From an uncultured Succinivibrio sp. (GTDB lineage: Bacteria; Pseudomonadota; Gammaproteobacteria; Enterobacterales; Succinivibrionaceae): 38,562 nucleotides of DNA. The notes below the pieces were generated by a model. It was not told the DNA's origin, did not search any database, and saw only the letters and a program-made list of their open reading frames with translations. The DNA lies in NCBI GenBank assembly GCA_900770725.1, contig CAAGLL010000087.1, positions 1 to 38,562 on the forward strand. The letters run 5' to 3'. This document shows, in pieces, positions 15,997 to 24,784 of this stretch. The translations under genes and the position numbers were made by a program. Each line of letters starts with the position of its first letter. Position 1 is the stretch's first letter.

Positions 15997-16881
15997 TCAC
16001 TTGATGGCTCCGAGCGCCATGTTCGCCGCCGCGGTGCGGTTTTCTACCATCATCTTCGAGAACACGGTCTCAAGGTGCTTGTTGACCGTGCGCGGGCTGA
16101 TGCCGAGGATGAGCGCCATCTCCTTGTTCGACTTACCCTGGGAGGTCCAATAGAGCACCTCGGCCTCGCGCGCGGTCAATGAAAAGCGCTCCATAAGCGC
16201 CGCGCAGGCGTCGGCCGAGGACTTCTTGACCTTGACCTGAAGCAGGCACTGGCCGTTCTCGCGGATGGTTCCCACCTCGAGGTCGGCATCCCCGAGCTTC
16301 AGGCAGTCGCCGATCTGGGCCTTCTTCAGGAAGGCGCGAAGCTTGGGCTGGAGCTGCGAGAAGAGCGCCATGCGGCTGATCCCTGCCTTCTCGAGAAGGT
16401 CGCGCGCGCCGGGCGTGGCCCAGCGCACCGTGCCCTCCCTGCTTGCCATCAGGCAGGGCATGCCGCTGGAGTCGAGCAGCGCTCGGCTGTCCATAAGCTC
16501 GCGGGCCTTGGCGACATGGTGGCGGATGCGCTCCACGAGCTCGCTGATGCGAACGGGCTTCTGGATGTAGTCGACGGCTCCTGAGCGGAAGCTCTCGAGC
16601 ATGTGCGACTGCGAGTCGAGCCCGGTCATGAAGATCACCGGGATGTCCTCGAGCGCGGGATCCTGCCTGATCTCGCGGCAGGTTTCAAAGCCGTTCTTGC
16701 CGGGCATCATCGCATCCATGAGGATCACGTCGGGCGTGACCTTGCGAAGCACCGACAACGCTTGGGTGCCGCTTAAGGCCACCAGGACCGAGAAGCCCTC
16801 CTGATCGAGGGCGTCGCTCAGCATCGACACGGTGTCCGCCGCGTCGTCGACCACGAGGACGATTTCATCTTCGCCGTTCAA
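15997..16881 (-). CDS. Response regulator, REC plus NarL/LuxR-type HTH, with a central linker domain
   Basis: This 294-residue transcription factor has a receiver domain at about residues 7-120: VVDDA acidic pair, phospho-acceptor Asp in VILMDAMMPG, Thr in FMTG and Lys in QKPVR. A central region (about 125-215) resembles a PAS-type fold. The C-terminal LuxR/NarL HTH starts near residue 232 (SLTAREAEVLYWTSQGKSNKEMALILGISPRTVNKHL). The ATG overlaps the stop of the upstream hybrid kinase (ATGA), so the two are translated together and form a cognate pair. Inferred targets are the 7-2-7 repeats at 14582-14597 and 20418-20433. It is followed by a strong terminator. The extra central domain is longer than in minimal NarL proteins (about 215 residues). 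Confidence 0.9.
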   Translation of the reverse strand: MNGEDEIVLVVDDAADTVSMLSDALDQEGFSVLVALSGTQALSVLRKVTPDVILMDAMMPGKNGFETCREIRQDPALEDIPVIFMTGLDSQSHMLESFRSGAVDYIQKPVRISELVERIRHHVAKARELMDSRALLDSSGMPCLMASREGTVRWATPGARDLLEKAGISRMALFSQLQPKLRAFLKKAQIGDCLKLGDADLEVGTIRENGQCLLQVKVKKSSADACAALMERFSLTAREAEVLYWTSQGKSNKEMALILGISPRTVNKHLETVFSKMMVENRTAAANMALGAIK

Positions 16882-19800
16882 ATCCTGATCCCTCCTACCC
16901 TTGCCTCAAGCCCTTCAAAATCGTAGCGCTCAAGCAGGGAGCGGCACTCCCGCGCCTGCTTCTGGCTGAGCACCCCGCGCGCCTCAAGCGCGCTGATGCC
17001 GGCCCGGCAGCCCTTCACGTACCCGGTCTCGCTTGACTGCACCAGGGCGCTGAGCACCTCGGAGGCATCCTGTGCGCCTAAGGCGTCCTCAGGCTCCTTG
17101 TGCGGAGGCGGCGCGGGCGGCAGGGCCGGCCTTGCGCCGGTCGCCGCGCCCTGCAGGGCTTCCGCCTTGCGCACGAACTCTATCGGCAGCAGGCGGTGCA
17201 GGCAGCTGTAGAGCTGCTCCTGGGCAAACGGCTTGATTATGTACCCATTGTATTTTCCGCGCATCTGCGGAGGAGCCTTGCCCTCGGCCGCCTCGGCCGA
17301 GAGCATGACGGCGGGGGCGCCGATCCCCATGGCGCGCAGCGCCGAGATGAAGTCCCAGCCGCTGCGCTCGGGCATCGAGATATCGACGAAGTAGAGGTCG
17401 GGATGCCTCTTCCTGGCGATCTCAAGCGCGCTGTCGCATCCGTCGGCCTCGAGCACCGTGAAGCCAAGCGGCTCGAGTGTGTCTGCGAGGAGCTTGCGGT
17501 GGGCCGGGTTGTCGTCGATCGCCAGCAGCGTGAACCTGCGCCCGCCCTGAGCGGTGTAGCCAGTGATCTCGGAGGCCCTGGCCACCGGGGCCTCGGGATC
17601 GTCGACCTTTGCAAGTAGCAGCTTGAGCGTGAACTCGGTGCCCTTGCCGTACTCGCTTTTCACGCTCAGGTCTCCTCCCATGATCGAGGTCAGAAGCCCC
17701 GATATGGTGAGGCCAAGGCCGGTGCCCCCGGCCTGGCTCCTTGCCTCGTCGAGCCTTGAGAACGGGTCGAAGATCTTGGAGATCTCCTCCTTCTTGATCC
17801 CGATCCCGGTGTCGCGCACCTTGAACACGGCGACCTCGAAGCGGTAGCCGATCTCAAGCGTGACCGAGCCCTCGCGCGTGTACTTCACGGCGTTTGAAAG
17901 CAGGTTCGTCAGGATCTGGCGCAGGCGCTTCTCGTCGGTCCTCACCGTGCGCGGGAGCTTTTCCACCCCGGTGACATGGAAGGAGAGCCCGTGCTCGGCG
18001 GCGCGCGCTGAGAAGTAGGTGGATAGCTCGCCGATGAGCGACTGCACCCTGACTGGGGCGGGGTGCAGCTCGAGACGCCCGGCCTCGATCTTCGAGATGT
18101 CCAAAAGGCCCTCGATGAGCGATCCGAGGTAGTCGCCGCTGCGGCAGATTATGTCCATGGCGCGGCGGTGGCTCTCCGGAATGTCGTCGGCGCGGCGCAG
18201 GATCTGCGTGTAGCCCATGATGGTGTTCAGCGGGGTGCGCAGCTCGTGGCTTATTCCAGATAGGTAGCGGGTCTTGGCGAGGTTCGAGGCGTCGGCCTTC
18301 TTGCGGGCCTCCTCGAGGAGCTTCTCGGTCCTGAGCCTCTCGCCTATCTCGTGCTCCAGGAGGTCGTTCTGCTTGAGCACCTCGCCCTGGGCGAGGCTGC
18401 GGCTGTCGTCGACGAGGATGAAGAGCATCGTGAAGATGCAGGCGACGATCTCGATGAGCACGTAGATCCGCGCGAACACGTCAAAGCCTATGCCCGAGCT
18501 CGGAAAGACCCTGAGGTTGAGCGTGTAGCCAAGAAGCACCACGATGAAGTCCACGGCCGAGAAGACCGCCATGAGGCCTGCGAAGTGGAAGGCCGCAGGC
18601 GGGATGCGCTGCCTCATGAACTGCGGCATCAGCGCCTTGAACTGCTGGTGTATCGAGGCTCCGGGCCTGCAGGCGTCGCGGCAGCCCGACTCGAGCGTGC
18701 AGCACAGCGAGCAGATGTACTTGCCGTAGCGCGGGCACAGGCACATGTCCTCGGGGTCGAACTCGTTGCCGCAGATGGCGCACTTGGCGCGCGAGGAGGG
18801 CCCCTTTGGCTGCTCGATGATGAAGTACCTGCCGTGCGTGGCCCACGAGAGCAGCGGGCTTAGCGTGAAGGACGCCGCAAGCGCGATTACCGCCGAGTAG
18901 GCCTCGCACTCTATGCCGAACGCCCCCCAGAACGAGCACAGCCCCAGGATCACGCCGGCGGCCATCGCGCCAAAGCCCACCGGGTTGATGTCGTAGAGGC
19001 GCTGCCTGATGAACTCGATGCGCCTGGGGCTCAGTCCCAGGGGCTTGCTCACGATGAGGTCGGCGGCCAGGGCGCCGCACCACGACACCGCGAAGATCGA
19101 GTAGAGGTTGAGCACATAGGTGGAGATCTCGAAGATCCCGCAGTTCATCAGCAGCCACGCGATGATCACGTTGAAGAATACCCAGACGACGCGGCCTGGG
19201 TGGGTGTGGGTCACGCGCGAGAAGAAGTTGGACCAGGCAAGCGATCCAGCGTAGCCGTTGGTGATGTTGATCTTAAGCTGCGAGAGCAGCACGAAGGCGA
19301 TGGTCAGCGCCATCGTCGCCGCGGGCCCCAGCCCGAGCATCGAGAATGCCTTGAGGTACATGCTGTTGGGGTCGATGGCGGTGTTGTAGTCGGCGCCGGT
19401 GACGATGAGGTCGATGCCAAGAATCCCCCCGATGAGGATCTTGAGGCTGCCGATGACTATCCACCCGGGGCCCGCAAGCAGGGTGCCCGCGAGGACCTGC
19501 GCCCCGCTCCTGCCGCGGTCAGGCATGAACCTCAGGTAGTCCACCTGCTCGCCTATCTGCGAGGTGAGCGCCAGGAAGATCGAGAGCGCGTAGCCCAGGA
19601 AGAGCGGGTTGAAGCCAGAGCTGTTGAAGGCGTCCTCGCAGTTGATCTCCCCTCTCCTTAATATCTCGTAGACTCCGTAGATGGCGATCCCCTGCAGGAT
19701 GGACCAGGGAAGCTGGCTGTAGCGCTGGAATGCGCTGATGAAGGTGAAGCCGTTGAGGATGAGCGGGATCACGACCACGGCGCTGAGGAAGTACCCCGCA

Positions 19801-20246
19801 GGCAGCGGCAGCCCCAGCGCCATCTTCATGAGCTGGGCGAGGATCGCCGCCTCGAAGGCCAGGAAGATGAAGGTGAACGAGGCGTAGATGAGCGAGGTGA
19901 TGGAGGATCCGAGGTAGCCGAAGCCCGCCCCGCGCGTGAGCAGATCGATGTCGGTGTGGCAGCGCACCGCGTAGAGTGCTATTGGCGCCGAGATCAGGAA
20001 CATCAGCGGCATCCCGATGAGGATCGCCAGAAGCAGGTGGTTGAAGCCGTAGTAGATGGCGATGTTCGCGCCTATGGCCTCGAGCGCCAGGAAGCTCACC
20101 GAGCCCACTGCGGCGTTCGTGACTGTCATGGCGCTGTGCCGGCTGCGGAAGCCGTGCGGCGTGTAGCGCAGCGAGTAGTCCTCGAGCGTCTGGTTTGAGA
20201 CGAAGCGGTTGTAGCGCCTCCTGGGGCCGAACACCTGATCCGACAT
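16878..20246 (-). CDS. Hybrid sensor histidine kinase fused to an NCS1-type transporter domain
   Basis: This 1122-residue membrane kinase has four parts. Residues about 20-480 form a multi-helix NCS1-like (nucleobase/allantoin permease) domain. Residues about 485-530 hold nine cysteines in 38 residues (CAIC, CLC, CSLCC, C-x3-C), which looks like a metal-binding cluster. Two or more further membrane segments follow (about 555-635). The C-terminal part has a HisKA domain with the phospho-accepting His in SHELRTPLN (about 665), an HATPase domain (DTGIGI, GGTGLGL), and a receiver domain with Asp in YFVDISMP (about 955). The last 110 residues lack an obvious HPt His. I chose the ATG at 20246 over the TTG at 20249: AGGAGG lies five bases upstream. 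It overlaps the response-regulator gene. Ligand: probably a small nitrogen compound, inferred from neighbours. Confidence 0.9.
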   Translation of the reverse strand: MSDQVFGPRRRYNRFVSNQTLEDYSLRYTPHGFRSRHSAMTVTNAAVGSVSFLALEAIGANIAIYYGFNHLLLAILIGMPLMFLISAPIALYAVRCHTDIDLLTRGAGFGYLGSSITSLIYASFTFIFLAFEAAILAQLMKMALGLPLPAGYFLSAVVVIPLILNGFTFISAFQRYSQLPWSILQGIAIYGVYEILRRGEINCEDAFNSSGFNPLFLGYALSIFLALTSQIGEQVDYLRFMPDRGRSGAQVLAGTLLAGPGWIVIGSLKILIGGILGIDLIVTGADYNTAIDPNSMYLKAFSMLGLGPAATMALTIAFVLLSQLKINITNGYAGSLAWSNFFSRVTHTHPGRVVWVFFNVIIAWLLMNCGIFEISTYVLNLYSIFAVSWCGALAADLIVSKPLGLSPRRIEFIRQRLYDINPVGFGAMAAGVILGLCSFWGAFGIECEAYSAVIALAASFTLSPLLSWATHGRYFIIEQPKGPSSRAKCAICGNEFDPEDMCLCPRYGKYICSLCCTLESGCRDACRPGASIHQQFKALMPQFMRQRIPPAAFHFAGLMAVFSAVDFIVVLLGYTLNLRVFPSSGIGFDVFARIYVLIEIVACIFTMLFILVDDSRSLAQGEVLKQNDLLEHEIGERLRTEKLLEEARKKADASNLAKTRYLSGISHELRTPLNTIMGYTQILRRADDIPESHRRAMDIICRSGDYLGSLIEGLLDISKIEAGRLELHPAPVRVQSLIGELSTYFSARAAEHGLSFHVTGVEKLPRTVRTDEKRLRQILTNLLSNAVKYTREGSVTLEIGYRFEVAVFKVRDTGIGIKKEEISKIFDPFSRLDEARSQAGGTGLGLTISGLLTSIMGGDLSVKSEYGKGTEFTLKLLLAKVDDPEAPVARASEITGYTAQGGRRFTLLAIDDNPAHRKLLADTLEPLGFTVLEADGCDSALEIARKRHPDLYFVDISMPERSGWDFISALRAMGIGAPAVMLSAEAAEGKAPPQMRGKYNGYIIKPFAQEQLYSCLHRLLPIEFVRKAEALQGAATGARPALPPAPPPHKEPEDALGAQDASEVLSALVQSSETGYVKGCRAGISALEARGVLSQKQARECRSLLERYDFEGLEARVGGIRI

Positions 20247-20417
20247 CAAGGCCTCCTCTTGTCCGCTGCGGCTGCGCCAATTTTATCCGCAGAGCTTGTA
20301 TGCAAATCCATTCTATGGGACGGGATCCGGGGCTGCACCCAACTGGTGCCTTTTCACCATGCGCGCGCGTCTCTTGCACCCCCAATGGATCATCGCCCGG
20401 GGCACTGAGCGCCGCCC

Positions 20418-20433
20418 TACGTCAAATGACGCA
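20418..20433. promoter_or_regulatory. NarL-type 7-2-7 inverted repeat upstream of urtA
   Basis: TACGTCA-AA-TGACGCA differs from a perfect heptamer repeat by one base and has the same left arm and layout as the site at 14582-14597. It lies in the 280-bp gap between the divergent hybrid kinase (start 20246) and urtA (start 20527), so it could control either or both. Confidence 0.6.
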
Positions 20434-20526
20434 TGGGGATGGGATATTTGGCCGTATTCCGTGACGGGGATCATTTTTGACAATGAATCCAGGTTGATTC
20501 ACCAACGTAGCAAAGGAGATCCAGTC

Positions 20527-21738
20527 ATGAAGCTTAGCCATCTCAAAACCAATTTCCTCGCCGTGGCGCTGGGCGCCGCGCTTGCAGGAAGCGCACTGGC
20601 GGACGATGCCAACACCACAGGCCTTGCGGTGACCGACAGCACCGTCAAGGTGGGCATACTCCACTCGGTTACCGGCACCATGGCCCTGTCCGAAGCGGGC
20701 TCGGTCGAGGCCGAGAAGCTGGCCATCGAGCAGATCAACGAGCAGGGCGGCGTGCTCGGCCGCAAGATCGAGTTCGTCCAGGAGGACGGCGCGTCCGACT
20801 GGCCGACCTATGCCGAGAAGGCCGAGAAGCTCATCGTCAAGGACAAGGTGGCCGCGGTCTTCGGCTGCTGGACTTCCGCATCGCGCAAGGCCGTGCTCCC
20901 CGTGTTCGAGCAGTACAACAACATGCTCTTCTACCCGACCTTCTACGAAGGCCTCGAGGAGTCGCCCAACATCATCTACACCGGCCAGGAGGCCACGCAG
21001 CAGATCCTCGCCGGCCTCGACTGGGTGATGAAGAACAAGGGCGCCAAGACCTTCTACCTCATCGGCTCGGACTACATCTGGCCGCGCACCTCCTTCAAGA
21101 TCGCGCGCAAGCACATCGAGAAGAACGGCGGCAAGGTCGTGGGCGAGGAGTACTACCCGCTTGGCCACACCCAGTTCAACTCTGTCATCAACAAGTTCAA
21201 GCTCAAGAAGCCTGACGCCATTTTCTCGATCGTCGTCGGCGGCTCGAACGTCTCGTTCTACAAGCAGCTCAAGGCGGCCGGCATCGACCTGACCAAGGAG
21301 AAGCCGCTGCTCATGTCCACCTCCGTCACCGAGGACGAGGTCCTGGGCATCGGCGGCGAGAACTACGAGGGCGCCTACTCCATCACCAAGTACTTCGAGT
21401 CGATGGACAACGAGAACAACAAGAAGTTCGTCGCTGCCTTCAAGAAGATGTGGGGCGACAAGAGCGTCATCGGCGACGTGACCGAGTCGGCCTACCTTGG
21501 GCCGTGGCTGTGGAAGGCCGCCGTCGAGAAGGCCAAGTCCTTTGACATCGACGCCATCAAGAAGACCCTCCCTGGCACCGAGTTCAAGGACGCGCCCAAC
21601 GGCCCCGTCAAGGTCCACGAGAACCACCACCTGTGGATGAAGACCGTGGTCGGCCGCGGGCAGAAGGACGGCCAGTTCAAGGTTGTCTGGCAGTCCGACG
21701 TCATCGAGCCCAACCCGTTCCCGAAGGGCTACCAATAA
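20527..21738 (+). CDS. urtA: Urea/amide ABC transporter, periplasmic binding protein UrtA
   Basis: This 403-residue type 1 binding protein delivers urea or a short-chain amide to UrtBC. The ATG at 20527, preceded by AAAGGAG, starts a Sec signal peptide that should be cleaved after AGSALA. Signature blocks of the UrtA/FmdD family are present: VGILHSVTGTMALSE, EFVQEDGASDWPTYAEKAEKL and AVFGCWTSASRKAVLPVFE, then NNMLFYPTFYEG. Urea and formamide/acetamide binders are close relatives, so the ligand is not settled; the formamidase gene in the same module, and absence of urease genes here, favour amides or both. It is the first gene of urtABCDE, and a hairpin after it probably raises its level relative to the permease. 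Confidence 0.88.
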   Translation: MKLSHLKTNFLAVALGAALAGSALADDANTTGLAVTDSTVKVGILHSVTGTMALSEAGSVEAEKLAIEQINEQGGVLGRKIEFVQEDGASDWPTYAEKAEKLIVKDKVAAVFGCWTSASRKAVLPVFEQYNNMLFYPTFYEGLEESPNIIYTGQEATQQILAGLDWVMKNKGAKTFYLIGSDYIWPRTSFKIARKHIEKNGGKVVGEEYYPLGHTQFNSVINKFKLKKPDAIFSIVVGGSNVSFYKQLKAAGIDLTKEKPLLMSTSVTEDEVLGIGGENYEGAYSITKYFESMDNENNKKFVAAFKKMWGDKSVIGDVTESAYLGPWLWKAAVEKAKSFDIDAIKKTLPGTEFKDAPNGPVKVHENHHLWMKTVVGRGQKDGQFKVVWQSDVIEPNPFPKGYQ

Positions 21739-21758
21739 TTCGGAAGCTTAACTGACCA

Positions 21759-21783
21759 AGCCGGGGCTCGGCCCCGGCTTTCA
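21759..21783 (+). terminator. Intra-operon hairpin between urtA and urtB
   Basis: AGCCGGGGC (21759-21767), loop TCG, GCCCCGGCT (21771-21779), then TTC. The T tract is short, so it looks like a partial terminator or 3' stabiliser that lets urtA be expressed above urtBCDE. Confidence 0.65.
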
Positions 21784-21828
21784 AGTTTCCAAGGCCGCTC
21801 GGCCAATGAACCTAAAGAGGAGTCCGCA

Positions 21829-22755
21829 ATGTTATCCGGCTATACGTTTTCCGAGCTCGCGTCGATCTTCGCGATGCAGGGCTTCGCGGGGTTGAGCCTG
21901 TTCTCGGTGTTCCTGCTCATGGCGCTGGGTCTGGCGATCATCTTCGGCCAGATGGGCGTCATCAACATGGCGCACGGCGAGTTCATGATCATGGGCGCCT
22001 ACACCACCTACCTGACCTCCCACTTCTTCGAGAGCTTCGCGCCCTCGCTCTTTCCCATCTACTTCTTCGTGGCGCTGATCCTCTCGTTCGTCTTCACGGG
22101 CCTGATGGGCGCGCTCATCGAATGGGCGCTCATCAGGCACCTCTACTCGAGGCCGCTTGACACGCTGCTGGCAACCTGGGGCCTGAGCCTCATCCTCCAG
22201 CAGGTGTTCCGCTCGATCTTCGGGGCGCGCGAGGTCGGTGTCACGCTGCCCGACTGGCTGATGGGCTCGGTGCAGCTCACCGACGCCATCGAGATCCCCA
22301 TCAACGGCCTGTTCGTGCTCTGCCTGACCATCCTCATCACCATCGGCGTCTGGGCGCTCATGTACAAGAGCCCGCTGGGGCTCAGGACCCGCGCGGTGGT
22401 GCTCAACCGCCCGATGGCAGGCGCCGTCGGCATCAACACCGGCATGGTCGACCGCCTGACCTTCGCGCTCGGCTGCGGCATCGCGGGAGTCGCCGGCTGC
22501 GCGTTCACCATGATCGGCTCCACCGGCCCGACTGCCGGCCAGCTCTACATCGTCGACACCTTCCTCGTGGTGGTGTTCGGCGGCGCGGGCACCCTCATCG
22601 GCACCGTCTGCTCGGCCTTCGGCATCGCCCAGGCCCAGAGCGTCATGGAGTTCTTCATGTCAGGCTCGATGGCCAAGGTCATCACGCTGCTCGTGGTCGT
22701 CGGGATCCTGATGATCCGCCCGCAGGGCCTGTTCGCTGTGAAGGTCCGCCACTGA
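21829..22755 (+). CDS. urtB: Urea/amide ABC transporter permease UrtB (LivH type)
   Basis: This is a 308-residue inner-membrane permease with about eight to nine hydrophobic segments and the LivH-family block GVINMAHGEFMIMGAYTTYL near residue 45. The RPLDTLLATWGLSLILQQVFR stretch (split here for length) is characteristic of the UrtB branch. The ATG at 21829 is preceded by AGAGGAG. Many UrtB proteins carry an extra N-terminal domain and exceed 500 residues; this one lacks it, like the FmdE-type permeases. It follows the urtA hairpin and precedes urtC by 31 bases. Confidence 0.85.
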   Translation: MLSGYTFSELASIFAMQGFAGLSLFSVFLLMALGLAIIFGQMGVINMAHGEFMIMGAYTTYLTSHFFESFAPSLFPIYFFVALILSFVFTGLMGALIEWALIRHLYSRPLDTLLATWGLSLILQQVFRSIFGAREVGVTLPDWLMGSVQLTDAIEIPINGLFVLCLTILITIGVWALMYKSPLGLRTRAVVLNRPMAGAVGINTGMVDRLTFALGCGIAGVAGCAFTMIGSTGPTAGQLYIVDTFLVVVFGGAGTLIGTVCSAFGIAQAQSVMEFFMSGSMAKVITLLVVVGILMIRPQGLFAVKVRH

Positions 22756-22786
22756 GGCGGCCGCTTTGAAAACGGAGGAAAGCATT

Positions 22787-24034
22787 ATGAGAAACCCTTA
22801 CAAGCAGCCCCTCATGTCAAAAGGCACGATGGCCAACTTCATCATCCTCGCAGCGCTGCTGGTGGTGGTGATGCCCTCGGCGCTCGACGTGTTCAGGCTC
22901 AACCTTCTGGGCAAATACTTAAGCTACGCATTCGTGGCGGTGGGCTTGGTGCTCTGCTGGGGCTATGGCGGGATCCTGAGCCTGGGCCAGGGCATATTCT
23001 TCGGCCTGGGCGGCTACTGCATGGCCATGTTCCTGAAGCTTGAGGCCTCGACCCCCGAGGCCACCAAGATCCAGTCGACCCCGGGCATCCCGGACTTCAT
23101 GGACTGGAACCAGCTCACGGCGCTGCCGTGGTTCTGGGAGCCGTTCAAGAGCTTCCCGCTGACCATGATCCTGGTCTTCGCGGTGCCGGTCGGCTTCGCC
23201 TTCGTGTTCGGCATGGCCATGTTCAAGCGCCGCGTCGGCGGGGTGTACTTCTCCATCATCACCCAGGCCATCGCCTGCATCATGACCATCCTGATCGTCG
23301 GCCAGCAGGGATACACCGGCGGCGCCAACGGCATCACCGACCTTAGGACCTGCATCGGCTTCGACATCAGGGGCGATCAGGCCAAGGTGATCCTCTACTA
23401 CCTGTGCGTGTTCGTGCTGCTCGCCGCGGTGTTCGTGGCCTACCTGGTCTCCAGGAGCAAGTTCGGCCGCATGCTCGTGGCCATCCGCGACGACGAGGAG
23501 CGCGTGAGGTTCTCAGGCTACGACGTGGCCAACTACAAGGTCTTCGTGCTCTGCTTCTCCGCAGCGCTGGCCGCCATCGGCGGGGCGATGTTCACGCTCC
23601 AGGTCGGCTTCATGTCGCCGAGCTTCGTCGGCATCGTGGCCTCCATCGAGATGGTGGTCTTCTGCGCCGTCGGCGGCAGGATGTCGATCTTTGGGGCGAT
23701 CTACGGCACGCTCATCGTGAGCTACGCCAAGACCGCGATCTCCGAGAACTTCCCCGAGCTGTGGTCGCTGCTCATCGGCGCGATCTTCATCGGCTGCGTG
23801 CTGGTGTTCCCCAAGGGCCTTGCAGGCCTCTACGCGGACCACGTGCTGCCTTATCTCTCAGGTCTCGACGGCAGGCTGAAGGCGGCCTTCAGGGGCGCGC
23901 GAGAGAACCGCGAGGCCCAGATCGAGGCGCTCAGGGAGGTTCCGGCCGACAAGGTGCTTTTGGGAGTTCCGCCGCAGTTCCGCAGCGATGACGGAGGCAT
24001 GGACGGTTTTGACGATGGGAGGAGCCTGTCATGA
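22787..24034 (+). CDS. urtC: Urea/amide ABC transporter permease UrtC (LivM type)
   Basis: This 415-residue membrane protein is the second permease half. I chose the ATG at 22787 (MRNPYKQP), with GGAGG at 22774-22778, over the upstream in-frame codon at 22766. It has about nine membrane segments and the family blocks LCWGYGGILSLGQGIFFGLGGYC (split by a membrane turn) and FSIITQAIACIMTILIVGQQ. The ~60-residue charged C-terminal tail is cytoplasmic by inference. Its stop overlaps the urtD start (ATGA). Confidence 0.85.
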   Translation: MRNPYKQPLMSKGTMANFIILAALLVVVMPSALDVFRLNLLGKYLSYAFVAVGLVLCWGYGGILSLGQGIFFGLGGYCMAMFLKLEASTPEATKIQSTPGIPDFMDWNQLTALPWFWEPFKSFPLTMILVFAVPVGFAFVFGMAMFKRRVGGVYFSIITQAIACIMTILIVGQQGYTGGANGITDLRTCIGFDIRGDQAKVILYYLCVFVLLAAVFVAYLVSRSKFGRMLVAIRDDEERVRFSGYDVANYKVFVLCFSAALAAIGGAMFTLQVGFMSPSFVGIVASIEMVVFCAVGGRMSIFGAIYGTLIVSYAKTAISENFPELWSLLIGAIFIGCVLVFPKGLAGLYADHVLPYLSGLDGRLKAAFRGARENREAQIEALREVPADKVLLGVPPQFRSDDGGMDGFDDGRSLS

Positions 24035-24774
24035 AAAAGAAGGAATTCGCGCTCGAGGTCGAGGGCCTCACGGTTTCATTCGATGGCTTCAAGGCGGTGG
24101 ACGACCTCTCGTTCTACGTCGATGAGGGGGAGATCCGCGTGATCATCGGCCCAAACGGCGCCGGCAAGACCACGGTGCTCGACCTCATCTGCGGCAAGAC
24201 CAAGGCCACGTCGGGCTCGATAAGGTTCCGCGGCACCGAGCTTACAAAGCTCAAGGAGAACGAGATCGTGGACGCCGGGGTGGGACGCAAGTTCCAGAAC
24301 CCGTCGATCTACGAGAACCTCACGGTGTTCGAGAACCTCGAACTCTCCTACCCCAAGGGCAAGAAGGTCTTCGGCGCGCTGTTCTTCAGGCGCGATCAGG
24401 AGGTCATCGACAAGGTGCGCGAGGTCGCCAGGGAGATCTTCCTCGAGGACAAGCTCTCGATGAAGGCCAGTCTCCTGAGCCACGGCCAGAAGCAGTGGCT
24501 TGAGATCGGGATGCTGCTCATCCAGGACCCCGCGCTGATGATGCTCGACGAGCCGGTGGCCGGCATGTCGGTTGCCGAGCGCAAGCAGACGGCCGAGCTC
24601 CTGCGCCGCATCACGAAGGGACGCTCGGTGATCGTCATCGAGCACGACATGAAGTTTGTCGAGGACATCGCGGACCGCGTGACGGTGATGCACCAGGGCA
24701 AGCTGCTCGCGGAGGGCAGCATGGAGAGCATCAAGAAGAACCAGCAGGTCATCGACGTGTACCTGGGCCAGTAA
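24031..24774 (+). CDS. urtD: Urea/amide ABC transporter ATPase UrtD (LivG type)
   Basis: This 247-residue ABC ATPase has Walker A GPNGAGKT near residue 42, a variant signature LSHGQKQW in place of LSGGQ, Walker B LMMLDEPVAGM and the switch His in IVIEHDMKFV. LSHGQKQWLEIGM is typical of UrtD. GGAGG inside the end of urtC provides the ribosome site, and the four-base overlap with urtC indicates coupling. It pairs with UrtE as the two-ATPase motor. Confidence 0.9.
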   Translation: MKKKEFALEVEGLTVSFDGFKAVDDLSFYVDEGEIRVIIGPNGAGKTTVLDLICGKTKATSGSIRFRGTELTKLKENEIVDAGVGRKFQNPSIYENLTVFENLELSYPKGKKVFGALFFRRDQEVIDKVREVAREIFLEDKLSMKASLLSHGQKQWLEIGMLLIQDPALMMLDEPVAGMSVAERKQTAELLRRITKGRSVIVIEHDMKFVEDIADRVTVMHQGKLLAEGSMESIKKNQQVIDVYLGQ

Positions 24775-24784
24775 GGAGGCGCTT

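Noticed and set aside
20477..20505. TTGACA-based sigma-70 promoter for urtA
   Set aside because: The -35 box is good, but at 17 bases spacing the -10 is CACCAA, and the start would fall almost on the ribosome site. Not convincing.
20422..21735. 437-residue open frame opposite urtA
   Set aside because: It is the antisense shadow of a well-supported gene. Long antisense frames are common in GC-rich coding sequence; its composition (Val/Leu/Asp-rich with no domain) and lack of a ribosome site argue against it.
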